A DNA stretch of 6,709 bases. It comes from DASRZM01 sp035686365 (lineage in GTDB: Bacteria > Pseudomonadota > Gammaproteobacteria > Xanthomonadales > Xanthomonadaceae). Every line of letters starts with the position of its first letter. Within the stretch, counting starts at the first letter, position 1. The notes beneath the pieces were generated by a model, which searched no databases, was not told the origin of the DNA, and saw only the letters and a list, made by a program, of their open reading frames with translations. Location of the stretch: positions 1 through 6,709 of the forward strand of contig DASRZM010000105.1 in the NCBI GenBank assembly GCA_035686365.1, read 5' to 3'. The translations under genes and the position numbers were made by a program. Shown piece after piece: positions 1 through 5,826 of this stretch.

Positions 1-20
1 CATCCTGTCGCGGCGAAAAC

Positions 21-42
21 GCGCGCACATCCCTGTGCGCGC
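21..42 (-). repeat. Hairpin repeat with CAGGGATG centre, inverted copy of the 396-446 family
   Basis: A perfect 9-bp stem (gcgcgcaca / tgtgcgcgc) closes a 4-base loop. Read on the minus strand the centre is CA-GGGA-TG. The element at 396-415 has the same design with CA-TGGA-TG, and the stem pairs of the two copies differ while staying paired. A second small hairpin (cccc-tgc-gggg, 43-53) abuts it. On the minus strand a CAGGATG follows 13 bases after the stem, at the window edge, so the element may be cut off there. There is no T-run, so it is not a typical intrinsic terminator. Confidence 0.5.
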
Positions 43-148
43 CCCCTGCGGGGCCTGATCGTCCGCCCGCCGCCGCTGCGGATGCGCCTGCGCGCGATCC
101 CGGCACGGCGGCGCACGGCTCGGTTCCGTGACGGCTACCGCATCGTGC

Positions 149-168
149 TCGCGTGGGATGCTCCCACA
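149..168 (-). repeat. Shortened REP-like copy, minus orientation
   Basis: Read on the minus strand this is tgtgggagc, a short middle, then cgcga: the same head and tail as the three fuller copies to its right, but with a contracted stem. It also forms its own perfect hairpin, gtggga-tgc-tcccac (plus strand, 153-167). It is probably a degenerate member of the same group. The assignment rests on the shared head and the orientation. Confidence 0.4.
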
Positions 169-203
169 CCGCTCCGATGTCCCTCGCCGCGACGGCGACA
201 CGC

Positions 204-228
204 TGTAGGAGCCGGCGTTGCCGGCGAA
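204..228 (+). repeat. REP-like element, copy 1 (plus)
   Basis: The order is head tgtaggagc, a perfect 6-bp stem gccggc / gccggc around loop gtt (211-225), then tail ga. It resembles the GTAG/GGAG-headed repetitive extragenic palindromes of Pseudomonas and Stenotrophomonas that are linked to RAYT transposases; that resemblance is from memory. With the inverted copy at 259-283, which is 30 bp away, it makes a REP doublet (BIME/REPIN-like). Confidence 0.7.
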
Positions 229-258
229 TGGCGGAGCGCACCAGGGCGCCGGATCCCG

Positions 259-283
259 ATCGCGGGCAACGCCCGCTCCTACG
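259..283 (-). repeat. REP-like element, copy 2 (inverted partner of copy 1)
   Basis: Read on the minus strand: head cgtaggagc, stem gcgggc / gcccgc around loop gtt, tail gcgat. It matches copy 1 at 21 of 25 positions. The two internal differences are a C-to-G and a G-to-C on opposite sides of the stem, so the base pair is kept. That is direct evidence that the hairpin structure is under constraint or is copied as a structured element. Confidence 0.7.
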
Positions 284-301
284 AACCTCCGGCGAAGCGG
301 C

Positions 302-326
302 GTGGGAGCGGCCCATGGCCGCGATC
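302..326 (+). repeat. REP-like element, copy 3 (plus)
   Basis: Head gtgggagc, 6-bp stem gcggcc / ggccgc around loop cat (308-322), then gatc. It has the same layout as copies 1 and 2, but a different stem sequence and a GTGG instead of a GTAG head. It is unpaired in this window: no inverted partner is seen within 60 bp to its right. Confidence 0.6.
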
Positions 327-395
327 CACGAAGCGACAGGACCACAACCTGCCTCGAGGAGAGTGCCGCGGTCCGGGATCGCTCGCGGGGGGCAT

Positions 396-446
396 ACGCG
401 CCATGGATGGCGCGTCTGAGCCTCCATGGACGGATTCACGGCGTCC
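396..446 (+). repeat. Hairpin repeat with CATGGATG centre plus a CATGGACG half-site
   Basis: A perfect 8-bp stem (acgcgcca / tggcgcgt, 396-415) closes loop tgga. It is followed by ctgagcctc and a second CATGGACGG (425-433), whose ggacg (428-432) can pair with cgtcc at 442-446 around a 9-base loop. From memory, similar 'ctgagcc...catggacg...ttcacggcgtc' elements occur between genes in several gammaproteobacteria. The function is unknown. There is no T-run, so an intrinsic terminator is unlikely. Confidence 0.5.
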
Positions 447-539
447 CCCGGCAAGCGATCCCGAACCGCGGCACGGTCACGGAACGAGCACTCCACGCGC
501 AGACCAAGCCGAACGCGATCCGGGCTCCGAACGTCCGGA

Positions 540-561
540 GACTCCACTCCGCTACGCTCGG
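540..561 (-). repeat. Diverged copy of the GAGCGTAGC...AGTC repeat
   Basis: On the minus strand this reads ccgagcgtagcggagtgg and then agtc. It matches the first 22 bases of the repeat at 5831-5857 at 17 positions. It sits 20 bp past the stop of the 581-1876 gene, in the same orientation as that gene. It is probably an old or truncated member of the family found twice between speE and the thioesterase gene. Confidence 0.4.
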
Positions 562-580
562 GAAGAGCGCATGCCGGCCG

Positions 581-1876
581 CTAGTCTTCGAAGCCGTCGC
601 CGAAGATGTGGTCCGGGGCGACGAACTTCAGCACGCGGCCGCCGAAGAAATCGGTCAGGTACAGCTCGCCGTCGGCGCCCTCGCCGAAACCAGAGATCAG
701 GTAGCTGGCGTTGCGCCACTCCACCGCGTTCCAGTTCGAGCCGGAGCCGGCGCCGACGAAGATCCGGCCCGAGCAGTAGTCGGCGTACACGTAGTCGCCG
801 CGCAGGCCGGCGATCGGCCCGCGGTACACGTAACCGCCGGTGACCGCGCAGTTGTCGGTGCTGCCGTTCTCGTATTCGAGGATTGGCACCGTCGTTCCCG
901 CCACGCCGCAGGCACCGGCAGCCGGCGGATAGGGATGGTCGCCCTCGCACAGGTTCCAGCCGTAGTTCAGGCCCGCTGCGCCCGGGTCCGCGCGGTCCAC
1001 CTCTTCCCAGTCGCCCTGGCCGACATCGCCGATGTACATCGCGCCGGTGAGCATGTCGAAACTGAAGCGGTAGGGATTGCGCAAGCCGTAGTGCCAGACC
1101 TCGTCGCAGCCGTTGGCGGTGCCGCCGTCGGCGAACGGGTTGCCGGCGGCCGGGATCGCGTAGTTGGCAGAGCCGTCGGGGTTGCCGCCGCACAGCCCAT
1201 TGGCGCCGGCACCGGTGGTGCCGTCGACGTCGATGCGCAGGATCTTCCCCAGCAGCGCGCGCGAGTCCGGATCGGTGCCGCCGCCGTCGTGCGCGCAGCT
1301 CCCGTTGCCGGACAGCGCCGCCGGGTTCAGCGTCTGCGCGCGGTTACAGGGATCGCCGGCGCTGCCGCCATCGCCCAGCGCGATGTAAAGGTAGCCGTCG
1401 GGGCCGAAGTGGATGTCGCCGCCGTTGTGGTTGTTGAAGTCCTGGTCCACGCGCACGATCACCTGCGCCGAGTCCGGCGCCGCCACGGGCGGCGCGCCGG
1501 TGACCGCGTAGCTCGCCACCACCGTGTCGGAGTTGCCGTCGATGTAGTAGACGAACATGCGGTCGTCGGAGGGGAAGTCCGGGTGGAATGCCAGTCCCAG
1601 CAAGCCGCGCTCGTCGCCGCTGCTGCTGGGTACGGTGAAACCCAGCGGCGGCGGGTCGTCGGTGAAATCCAGCACCTCGCCCAGGAAGATCCCGTCGGCA
1701 TCGAGCACGACGATGCGGCCGCCGCGTTCGACCACGTACAGGCGCGTGGTGCCGTCGGTGCGCACCGCCAACGGGTTGGAGAAACCGATGGCGAACTCGT
1801 CCAGATCCAGGTCGGGCGGGATCGCCGCGGTGGCGGCGAATGGAACCAGGCAGCCCAGCAGCGGCAGCAAGCGCAT
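581..1876 (-). CDS. Secreted PQQ-dependent glucose/sorbosone dehydrogenase-like protein
   Basis: This 431-residue protein has a short signal peptide (hydrophobic residues 3-18, likely cleaved after ATAA at 15-18), so it should act in the periplasm or outside. The body matches the soluble PQQ-dependent sugar dehydrogenase (GSDH) beta-propeller family. ERGLLGLAFHPDF is at 89-101, and NHNGG at 149-153 holds the likely catalytic His150. ALGDGG is at 166-171, GLRNPYRFSFD at 264-274 with Arg266, DVGQGDWEEV at 284-293, and NYGWNLCEG at 304-312. Aligned by eye to Acinetobacter soluble GDH, His150, Asp169 and Arg266 correspond to its key active-site residues. The mature chain has eight cysteines, which suggests disulfides. 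The C-terminus ends in IFGDGFED. An AGGGAG ribosome site 9 bases upstream supports this start. The substrate is unknown; homologues include aldose and sorbosone dehydrogenases and proteins with no proven activity. It lies 74 bp after the preceding gene and could be read through from it. Confidence 0.9.
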   Translation of the reverse strand: MRLLPLLGCLVPFAATAAIPPDLDLDEFAIGFSNPLAVRTDGTTRLYVVERGGRIVVLDADGIFLGEVLDFTDDPPPLGFTVPSSSGDERGLLGLAFHPDFPSDDRMFVYYIDGNSDTVVASYAVTGAPPVAAPDSAQVIVRVDQDFNNHNGGDIHFGPDGYLYIALGDGGSAGDPCNRAQTLNPAALSGNGSCAHDGGGTDPDSRALLGKILRIDVDGTTGAGANGLCGGNPDGSANYAIPAAGNPFADGGTANGCDEVWHYGLRNPYRFSFDMLTGAMYIGDVGQGDWEEVDRADPGAAGLNYGWNLCEGDHPYPPAAGACGVAGTTVPILEYENGSTDNCAVTGGYVYRGPIAGLRGDYVYADYCSGRIFVGAGSGSNWNAVEWRNASYLISGFGEGADGELYLTDFFGGRVLKFVAPDHIFGDGFED

Positions 1877-1885
1877 CGTGGTCGA

Positions 1886-1891
1886 CTCCCT
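1886..1891 (-). promoter_or_regulatory. Ribosome binding site of the 581-1876 gene
   Basis: AGGGAG on the minus strand, with 9 bases between it and the ATG at 1876. It is the clearest Shine-Dalgarno match in the window. It fixes the start at a methionine directly followed by a signal peptide. Confidence 0.7.
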
Positions 1892-1906
1892 GATCGCGAT
1901 GTGGCC

Positions 1907-1924
1907 CCTGCGTGGCGCAGGATA
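1907..1924 (-). promoter_or_regulatory. Hairpin and weak -10-like box upstream of the secreted dehydrogenase gene
   Basis: cctgcg-tgg-cgcagg (1907-1921) is a perfect 6-bp stem with a 3-base loop. TATCCT (minus strand, 1919-1924) overlaps its edge and resembles a -10 with two mismatches. I see no good -35 about 17 bp further upstream. The gap may hold a separate promoter, or it may simply be an operon spacer. Confidence 0.25.
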
Positions 1925-1950
1925 ACCCGCGGACGTGACGGTCGCGTGCT

Positions 1951-2820
1951 TCAACGGCGCGGGCGCTTGAGGCGGATCAGCGCGGAGATGTCCTCGTCGC
2001 CGTGGCCGGCGGCGAGCAGTTCGCCGTAGTCGGCCAGCGACTGCCCGATCACGCTGCTGCGGATGCCGGCCTCGTGCGCCATGCGCTGCACGATCTTCAG
2101 GTCCTTGTGCAACAGGCTGAGCTTGAAGCCGACCGCGAACTCCCCGCGCAGCATGCTGGCGCCGCGCTTGTCCAGGAACCAGTTGCCGGCGGCGCCCGCG
2201 GCCAGGGTCGGCAGCAGCCGCTCCGGGTCCAGACCCAGCCGCTCGGCCAGCGCCAGGCCCTCGGTCACCGCCTGCGCGATGCCGGCCACCAGGACCTGGT
2301 TGACCGCCTTGGTCGCCTGACCGCTGCCGCTGGCGCCCATATGGGTGATGCGCGCGGCGTAGGCGCACAGCGCCGGACGCGCGCGCTCCAGTGCGCCGGC
2401 ATCGCCGCCGACCATGACCGAGAGCTTGCCGCTGCGCGCGCCTTCCACGCCCCCGGAGACCGGCGCGTCGAGGAAGGCGCAGCCGGCCGCGGCCAGGCGT
2501 CGCGCGGCTTCGCGCGCGGTGGCGTCGGCGACGGTGGAATGGTCGACCACGATGCTGCCCGCGGCCAGGTGCGGGCGCAGCGCATCGACGCAGCCGAGCA
2601 CGTCCTGGTCGGCGCTCACGCACAGCAGCACCAGCTGGCAACGCGCGGCCAGCTCGCCCAGGTCGGCGCAGGCCTCGATGCGCAGCGCATCGGCCAGTCG
2701 CTGGGCCTTTGCGTGGGTGCGGTTGGCCACGGCGACCAGCAGTCCGTGGGTGTGCAGGTGTCGGGCCATCGCCTCGCCCATCGCGCCCAGGCCGACGAAT
2801 CCGGTGCGCAGCGTCGTCAT
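1951..2820 (-). CDS. Beta-hydroxyacid dehydrogenase (3-hydroxyisobutyrate dehydrogenase family)
   Basis: This 289-residue cytosolic NAD(P)-dependent oxidoreductase has the length usual for the family. The N-terminal Rossmann fold starts with GFVGLGAMGEAMA (7-19), a GxGxxG dinucleotide site. VVDHSTV (91-97) and the substrate-binding loop DAPVSGG (118-124) follow. GSGQATKAVNQ (165-175) holds the likely catalytic Lys171 and Asn174, and HKDLKI at 238-243 carries the conserved Lys239-Asp240 of the C-terminal helical domain. No key residue is missing. Its ATG overlaps the speA stop as ATGA, so the two are almost certainly one transcript with coupled translation. Family members act on 3-hydroxyisobutyrate, tartronate semialdehyde, or glyoxylate and succinic semialdehyde; the substrate cannot be told from sequence. 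A role in clearing an aldehyde from arginine or polyamine breakdown is only a guess from position. Confidence 0.9.
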   Translation of the reverse strand: MTTLRTGFVGLGAMGEAMARHLHTHGLLVAVANRTHAKAQRLADALRIEACADLGELAARCQLVLLCVSADQDVLGCVDALRPHLAAGSIVVDHSTVADATAREAARRLAAAGCAFLDAPVSGGVEGARSGKLSVMVGGDAGALERARPALCAYAARITHMGASGSGQATKAVNQVLVAGIAQAVTEGLALAERLGLDPERLLPTLAAGAAGNWFLDKRGASMLRGEFAVGFKLSLLHKDLKIVQRMAHEAGIRSSVIGQSLADYGELLAAGHGDEDISALIRLKRPRR

Positions 2821-4724
2821 GGCGCCGGTTCCTGCGCAGCATGGCCGACATCTTCCAGGTAGGTGTACCCGGTGAGGCCGGCCTCGAGCGCGGCGCGCAG
2901 GGCCTGGGCCTGTTCGCGCGGCAGGCCGGCTGCGGCCAGCTTCTGCGCGTAGGCCGCGCGCAGCGTATCCACGTCGTAGCCCACGTAGCCGAGCAGGCGG
3001 TCGGCGGTGTCGCCACGGCGCGCGTTGGCCAGCGTCCAGCCCTGGTCGGAGACGCGCACGTCCACCGCGTCGGTGTCGCCGAACAGGTTGTGGATATCGC
3101 CCAGCGTCTCCTGGTAGGCGCCGACCAGGAAGATGCCGAGCCGGTAGCTCTCGCCGGCGCGCGGCGCGTGCAGCGGCAGGCTCGAATCCACGCCCTCGGA
3201 GTCCACGTACTGGTCGATGCGTCCGTCCGAATCGCAGGTCAGGTCGGCGATCACGCCGTGGCGGTCGGGGGCCTCGTCCAGGCGCTGGATCGGCACGATC
3301 GGGAACACCTGGTCGATCGCCCACACGTCGGGAATCGACTGGAACACCGAGAAGTTGACGAAGTACTTGTCCACCAGCTTGTCGGCCAGCTCGTCGAGCA
3401 CCGGACGGTGCAATCGGTCCTCCGGCTTCAGGCGCGCCCGCACGCCGGTGACAATGGCGTAGTACAGGTCGTCCAGCCGCGCGCGATGGCGCAGCTCCAT
3501 GCCGCCGTAGGCATACAGCTGCTGGCCCTCGCCCAGGTAATGCCGGGCCTCGTGGTAGAGCTCCAGCGGCGGCCGCGATTGAAGTTCGGCGTGGATCTGC
3601 CGCAATTGGGCCAGCGCCGCCGGCTCCTCGTCGTCGTGCGGCGGCACCCGGCCCGTCGGTGCCGGCTCGACCTCGCTGACGTTGGCCACCAGCACCGCAT
3701 GGTGCGCAGTCATGGCGCGCCCGGCCTCGGTGATCACGTGCGGGGCCTGCAGGCCGTGCTCGGCGCAGGCCTCGGCCAGCGGCTGCACGATGGTGGCCGC
3801 GTAGTGGTCCAGTGAGTAGTTGATCGAGCAGAAGCTGCGCGAGCGCGTGCCCTCGTAGTCCACGCCCAGCCCGCCGCCCACGTCCATGTAGGCGATCGCC
3901 ACGCCCAGCTTCTGCAGTTCGACGAAATAGCGCACCGCCTCGCGCACGCCGTTGGAGATGTCGCGCACGTTGGAGATCTGCGAGCCCATGTGGAAGTGCA
4001 GCAGCTGCAGGGCCTGCTCCATGCCGGCGGCCTTGAGCTGCGCGACCAGGTCCAGCAGCTGCCGCGGGTTGAGCCCGAACTTGGCCTTGTCGCCGCCGGT
4101 GTTCTGCCACTTGCCGCTGCCGATGGAGGCCAGCCGCATGCGCACGCCCAGCAGCGGCTGCACGCCCAGCGCCGCGGCCTCGGCGACCACCATCTCCAGC
4201 TCGCTGGGCTTCTCGATCACGATGAAGGTGCGCAGGCCCAGCTTGCGTCCGATCAGCGCCAGGCGGATGTACTCGCGGTCCTTGTAGCCGTTGCACACCA
4301 CGATCCCGCCGGGCTGCGAGAGCGCCAGCACCGCCATCAGCTCGGGTTTGGACCCGGCCTCCAGGCCGAAGCCTTCGGTGCCCGCAGCAACCAGTTCCCC
4401 GGCCACGCTCTGATGCTGGTTGACCTTGATCGGATACACAGCGGTGTAGCCGCCGTCGTAGCCGGCCTCGGCCATCGCCCGGGCGAAAGCGGCGTGCAAC
4501 CGGCCCAGGCGGTCGTGCAGCACGTCGGAGAAGCGCAGCAGCAGCGGCAGCCGCAGGCCTTGGGCCAGTGCCTTGGCGACCGCCTGCGGCAGCGACAGCG
4601 CCGGGCCATCGGGTCCGCGAGGATGCACGCTGATGCCGCCGCTCTCGTCCACGTCGAAATAGCCTTCCGACCAGTGCGCGATCGAGTAGGTGTGACGTGC
4701 GCGGTCGCGATTCCAGGCGTCCAT
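2817..4724 (-). CDS. speA: Biosynthetic arginine decarboxylase
   Basis: SpeA decarboxylates L-arginine to agmatine with pyridoxal phosphate, the first step of the agmatine route to putrescine. At 635 residues it has the usual SpeA length. The alanine-racemase-like barrel carries YPIKVNQ (97-103), with PLP-binding Lys100. LLHFHMGSQI (241-250), the glycine-rich DVGGGLGVDYEGT (281-293) and EAGRAMTAHHA (333-343) follow. ADLTCDSDG (493-501) supplies the catalytic Cys497 of the beta domain, and GAYQETLGDIHNLFGDT (535-551) is a strong family signature. I chose the ATG at 4724 because residues 10-23, RHTYSIAHWSEGYF, align near the N-terminus of known SpeA proteins. An in-frame ATG at 4808 would add 28 Ala/Arg-rich residues and run through the promoter region. 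speA is divergent from speE and overlaps the next gene by 4 bp. No agmatinase or agmatine deiminase gene is in the window. Confidence 0.95.
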   Translation of the reverse strand: MDAWNRDRARHTYSIAHWSEGYFDVDESGGISVHPRGPDGPALSLPQAVAKALAQGLRLPLLLRFSDVLHDRLGRLHAAFARAMAEAGYDGGYTAVYPIKVNQHQSVAGELVAAGTEGFGLEAGSKPELMAVLALSQPGGIVVCNGYKDREYIRLALIGRKLGLRTFIVIEKPSELEMVVAEAAALGVQPLLGVRMRLASIGSGKWQNTGGDKAKFGLNPRQLLDLVAQLKAAGMEQALQLLHFHMGSQISNVRDISNGVREAVRYFVELQKLGVAIAYMDVGGGLGVDYEGTRSRSFCSINYSLDHYAATIVQPLAEACAEHGLQAPHVITEAGRAMTAHHAVLVANVSEVEPAPTGRVPPHDDEEPAALAQLRQIHAELQSRPPLELYHEARHYLGEGQQLYAYGGMELRHRARLDDLYYAIVTGVRARLKPEDRLHRPVLDELADKLVDKYFVNFSVFQSIPDVWAIDQVFPIVPIQRLDEAPDRHGVIADLTCDSDGRIDQYVDSEGVDSSLPLHAPRAGESYRLGIFLVGAYQETLGDIHNLFGDTDAVDVRVSDQGWTLANARRGDTADRLLGYVGYDVDTLRAAYAQKLAAAGLPREQAQALRAALEAGLTGYTYLEDVGHAAQEPAP

Positions 4725-4750
4725 GGCTTTCCCGGTGGCGAGGAGCACGT

Positions 4751-4756
4751 ATTGTA
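4751..4756 (-). promoter_or_regulatory. Probable -10 box of speA
   Basis: TACAAT on the minus strand has one mismatch to TATAAT. A start about 7 bases downstream (near 4744) would leave a leader of about 20 nt before the ATG at 4724, with a weak GGGA just upstream of it. The -35 position (about 4774-4779) reads CACGGC, a poor match, so an activator may be needed. This box lies inside the longer alternative speA reading frame, which argues for the shorter start. Confidence 0.5.
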
Positions 4757-4778
4757 GCGGCCGCTCCGGCGGCGCCGT

Positions 4779-4800
4779 GGCGGCCGCGCGCGCGGCCGCC
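4779..4800. promoter_or_regulatory. Perfect 22-bp palindrome between divergent speA and speE
   Basis: Each half is ggcggccgcgc and the other half is its exact reverse complement, with no spacer. The centre lies about 45 bp upstream of the inferred speA start of transcription and about 62 bp upstream of the inferred speE start. The inner edge touches the speA -35 position. It could be an operator for a dimeric regulator of both genes. A chance palindrome in GC-only sequence is the main alternative. Confidence 0.35.
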
Positions 4801-4836
4801 CGGGACATGCCACTGCCGCGGTGGCGCAGGCGGTCC

Positions 4837-4845
4837 TGATAGAAT
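4837..4845 (+). promoter_or_regulatory. Probable extended -10 promoter of speE
   Basis: TGATAGAAT fits the extended -10 pattern TGnTATAAT with one mismatch. No good -35 is visible at 17 bp, which is common for extended -10 promoters. Transcription would start near 4852, giving a leader of about 27 nt. A weak AGG lies at 4867-4869, nine bases before the speE ATG. Confidence 0.55.
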
Positions 4846-4878
4846 CCGCGCCCCGCTTCGATCCGCAGGTCCGCCGCG

Positions 4879-5736
4879 ATGACCGCCGCCAACAGCACCT
4901 GGTTCACCGAGGCGCACGACGCCTCCGGCTCGGCGATCGGATTCCGCGTCGAGCGCAAGCTGCACGAGGAGCAGTCGAAGTTCCAGAGGCTGGAGATCTA
5001 CCAGACCAGCGACTGGGGCAACCTGATGGTCATCGACGGTTGCGTGATGCTGACCACGCGCGACAACTTCCTCTACCACGAGATGATGTCGCACCCGGCG
5101 CTGTTCACCCATGTCAATCCCAAGCGCGTGGTGATCATCGGCGGCGGCGACTGCGGGACGCTGCGCCAGGTGCTGCTCCATGCCGAGGTCGAGCAGGCGG
5201 TGCAGGTCGACATCGACGAGCGCGTCACCCGGCTGGCCGAGCAGTATTTCCCGGAGCTGTGCGAGTCCAACCACGACCCGCGCGCACAGTTGCTGTTCGA
5301 CGACGGCATCGTCTACATGCGCGAGCTGGCGCCCGAGAGCGTGGATGTGGTGATCGTGGATTCCACCGATCCGGTCGGCCCGGCCGAGGGGCTGTTCAAC
5401 GAAGCCTTCTACCGCAGCTGCTACAAGGCGCTGCGCAACGGCGGCATCCTCGTGCAGCAGTCGGAGTCGCCGCTGGTTCACACCGGCCTGATCAAGGCCA
5501 TGCGCGGGGCGATGCGACAGGCCGGCTTCGGCGCCGATCGCACGCTGTGTTTCCCGCAGCCGTGCTACCCGACCGGCTGGTGGAGCTGCACGCTGGCGCG
5601 CAAGGGCGCGGATCTGTCGGGCTTCCGCGAGCGCGGTGCGCAGTCCAAGGCGTTCGCCACCCGCTACTACAGCGCCGAGATGCACCGCGCGGCGCTGGCG
5701 CTGCCGCCGTTCCTGCGCGAGGCGCTGGGCGAGTGA
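4879..5736 (+). CDS. speE: Spermidine synthase (polyamine aminopropyltransferase)
   Basis: SpeE transfers the aminopropyl group of decarboxylated S-adenosylmethionine to putrescine, giving spermidine and methylthioadenosine, in the cytosol. The 285-residue length is typical. The N-terminal beta domain (about 1-65) leads through MLTTRDNFLYHEM (57-69) into the Rossmann-like catalytic domain. This carries VVIIGGGDCGTLR (84-96), DIDERV (111-116), LLFDDG (138-143), and VDSTDPVGPAEGLF (160-173) with the likely proton-accepting Asp161. QQSESP is at 193-198 and FPQPCYPTGWW at 225-235. GGGDCG replaces the commoner GGGDGG; I recall the same change in xanthomonad SpeE, so it is probably a lineage trait. 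The donor-making enzyme SpeD is not in this window. speE is divergent from speA across 154 bp, so the two polyamine genes may share regulation. Confidence 0.95.
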   Translation: MTAANSTWFTEAHDASGSAIGFRVERKLHEEQSKFQRLEIYQTSDWGNLMVIDGCVMLTTRDNFLYHEMMSHPALFTHVNPKRVVIIGGGDCGTLRQVLLHAEVEQAVQVDIDERVTRLAEQYFPELCESNHDPRAQLLFDDGIVYMRELAPESVDVVIVDSTDPVGPAEGLFNEAFYRSCYKALRNGGILVQQSESPLVHTGLIKAMRGAMRQAGFGADRTLCFPQPCYPTGWWSCTLARKGADLSGFRERGAQSKAFATRYYSAEMHRAALALPPFLREALGE

Positions 5737-5761
5737 TCCGCTGACCCCTCGGGCGGGGCGA

Positions 5762-5777
5762 GACCCGGCTCCGGGTC
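5762..5777 (+). terminator. Hairpin after speE, possible weak terminator
   Basis: gacccgg-ct-ccgggtc is a 7-bp perfect inverted repeat (or a 6-bp stem with a 4-base loop) starting 26 bp after the speE stop. No T-run follows on either strand, so it does not fit a standard intrinsic terminator. It may be a protective 3'-end hairpin or part of the repeat cluster that follows. Confidence 0.3.
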
Positions 5778-5787
5778 AAGGTGGGCG

Positions 5788-5814
5788 CTGAGTGTGGCGA
5801 AGCGCGGTCGAAAG
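5788..5814 (+). repeat. Short interspersed repeat, unit A
   Basis: Starts ctgagtgtggcgaagcg and ends gtcgaaag. It matches unit B (5831-5857) at 19 of 27 positions, with starts 43 bp apart. The pattern CTGAGCGTAGCGnAGCG-AGTCGAAGG is, from memory, a common intergenic repeat in GC-rich proteobacteria. It lies between the convergent speE and thioesterase genes. Confidence 0.55.
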
Positions 5815-5826
5815 CTCGCAACCGTT

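Larger units (their letters stand above)
1..580. other. Intergenic repeat island without a supported gene
   Basis: No reading frame in this stretch looks like a protein. The open frames are rich in Arg, Pro, Ser and Gly, as expected from out-of-frame GC-rich DNA, and I see no family motif. Instead it is packed with short palindromes, listed separately: a hairpin at 21-42 followed by a small one at about 42-53, four GTRGGAGC-headed REP-like copies at 149-326, another hairpin element at 396-446, and a diverged repeat at 540-561. I see nothing definable in about 56-148, 330-390 or 450-539. The island lies downstream of the 581-1876 gene. The gene on its left is outside the window. Confidence 0.75.

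Noticed and set aside
149..326. CRISPR-like array because of several similar short repeats
   Set aside because: The copies alternate in orientation, spacing is irregular, and each is a self-contained hairpin. This fits REP elements, not a CRISPR.
82..843. Plus-strand frame of 253 codons in the left intergenic region
   Set aside because: Its product is Arg/Ser/Pro-rich, includes the REP hairpins and runs into the antisense of the 581-1876 gene. No ribosome site or family motif is seen.
1850..1876. Possible lipoprotein signal (LLGC, residues 6-9) in the secreted dehydrogenase
   Set aside because: The cysteine at residue 9 leaves too short a hydrophobic segment before it. The hydrophobic run continues to an ordinary cleavage site after ATAA.
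218..2029. Long plus-strand open frame of about 600 codons opposite the secreted dehydrogenase gene
   Set aside because: It is Ala/Val/Arg-rich with no family motif and lies antisense to a gene with clear motifs and a signal peptide. Long shadow frames are expected at this GC content.
5041..5200. GGGDCG in SpeE as a damaged active site
   Set aside because: All other motifs, including Asp161 and the DIDE segment, are intact, and I recall the same Cys in xanthomonad SpeE, so it looks like a lineage variant.
1951..5685. Very long minus-strand frame of 1244 codons joining the dehydrogenase to sequence upstream of it
   Set aside because: Only the last 289 codons are the real dehydrogenase. The rest is the wrong frame of speA and the antisense of speE, so it is not a fusion protein.
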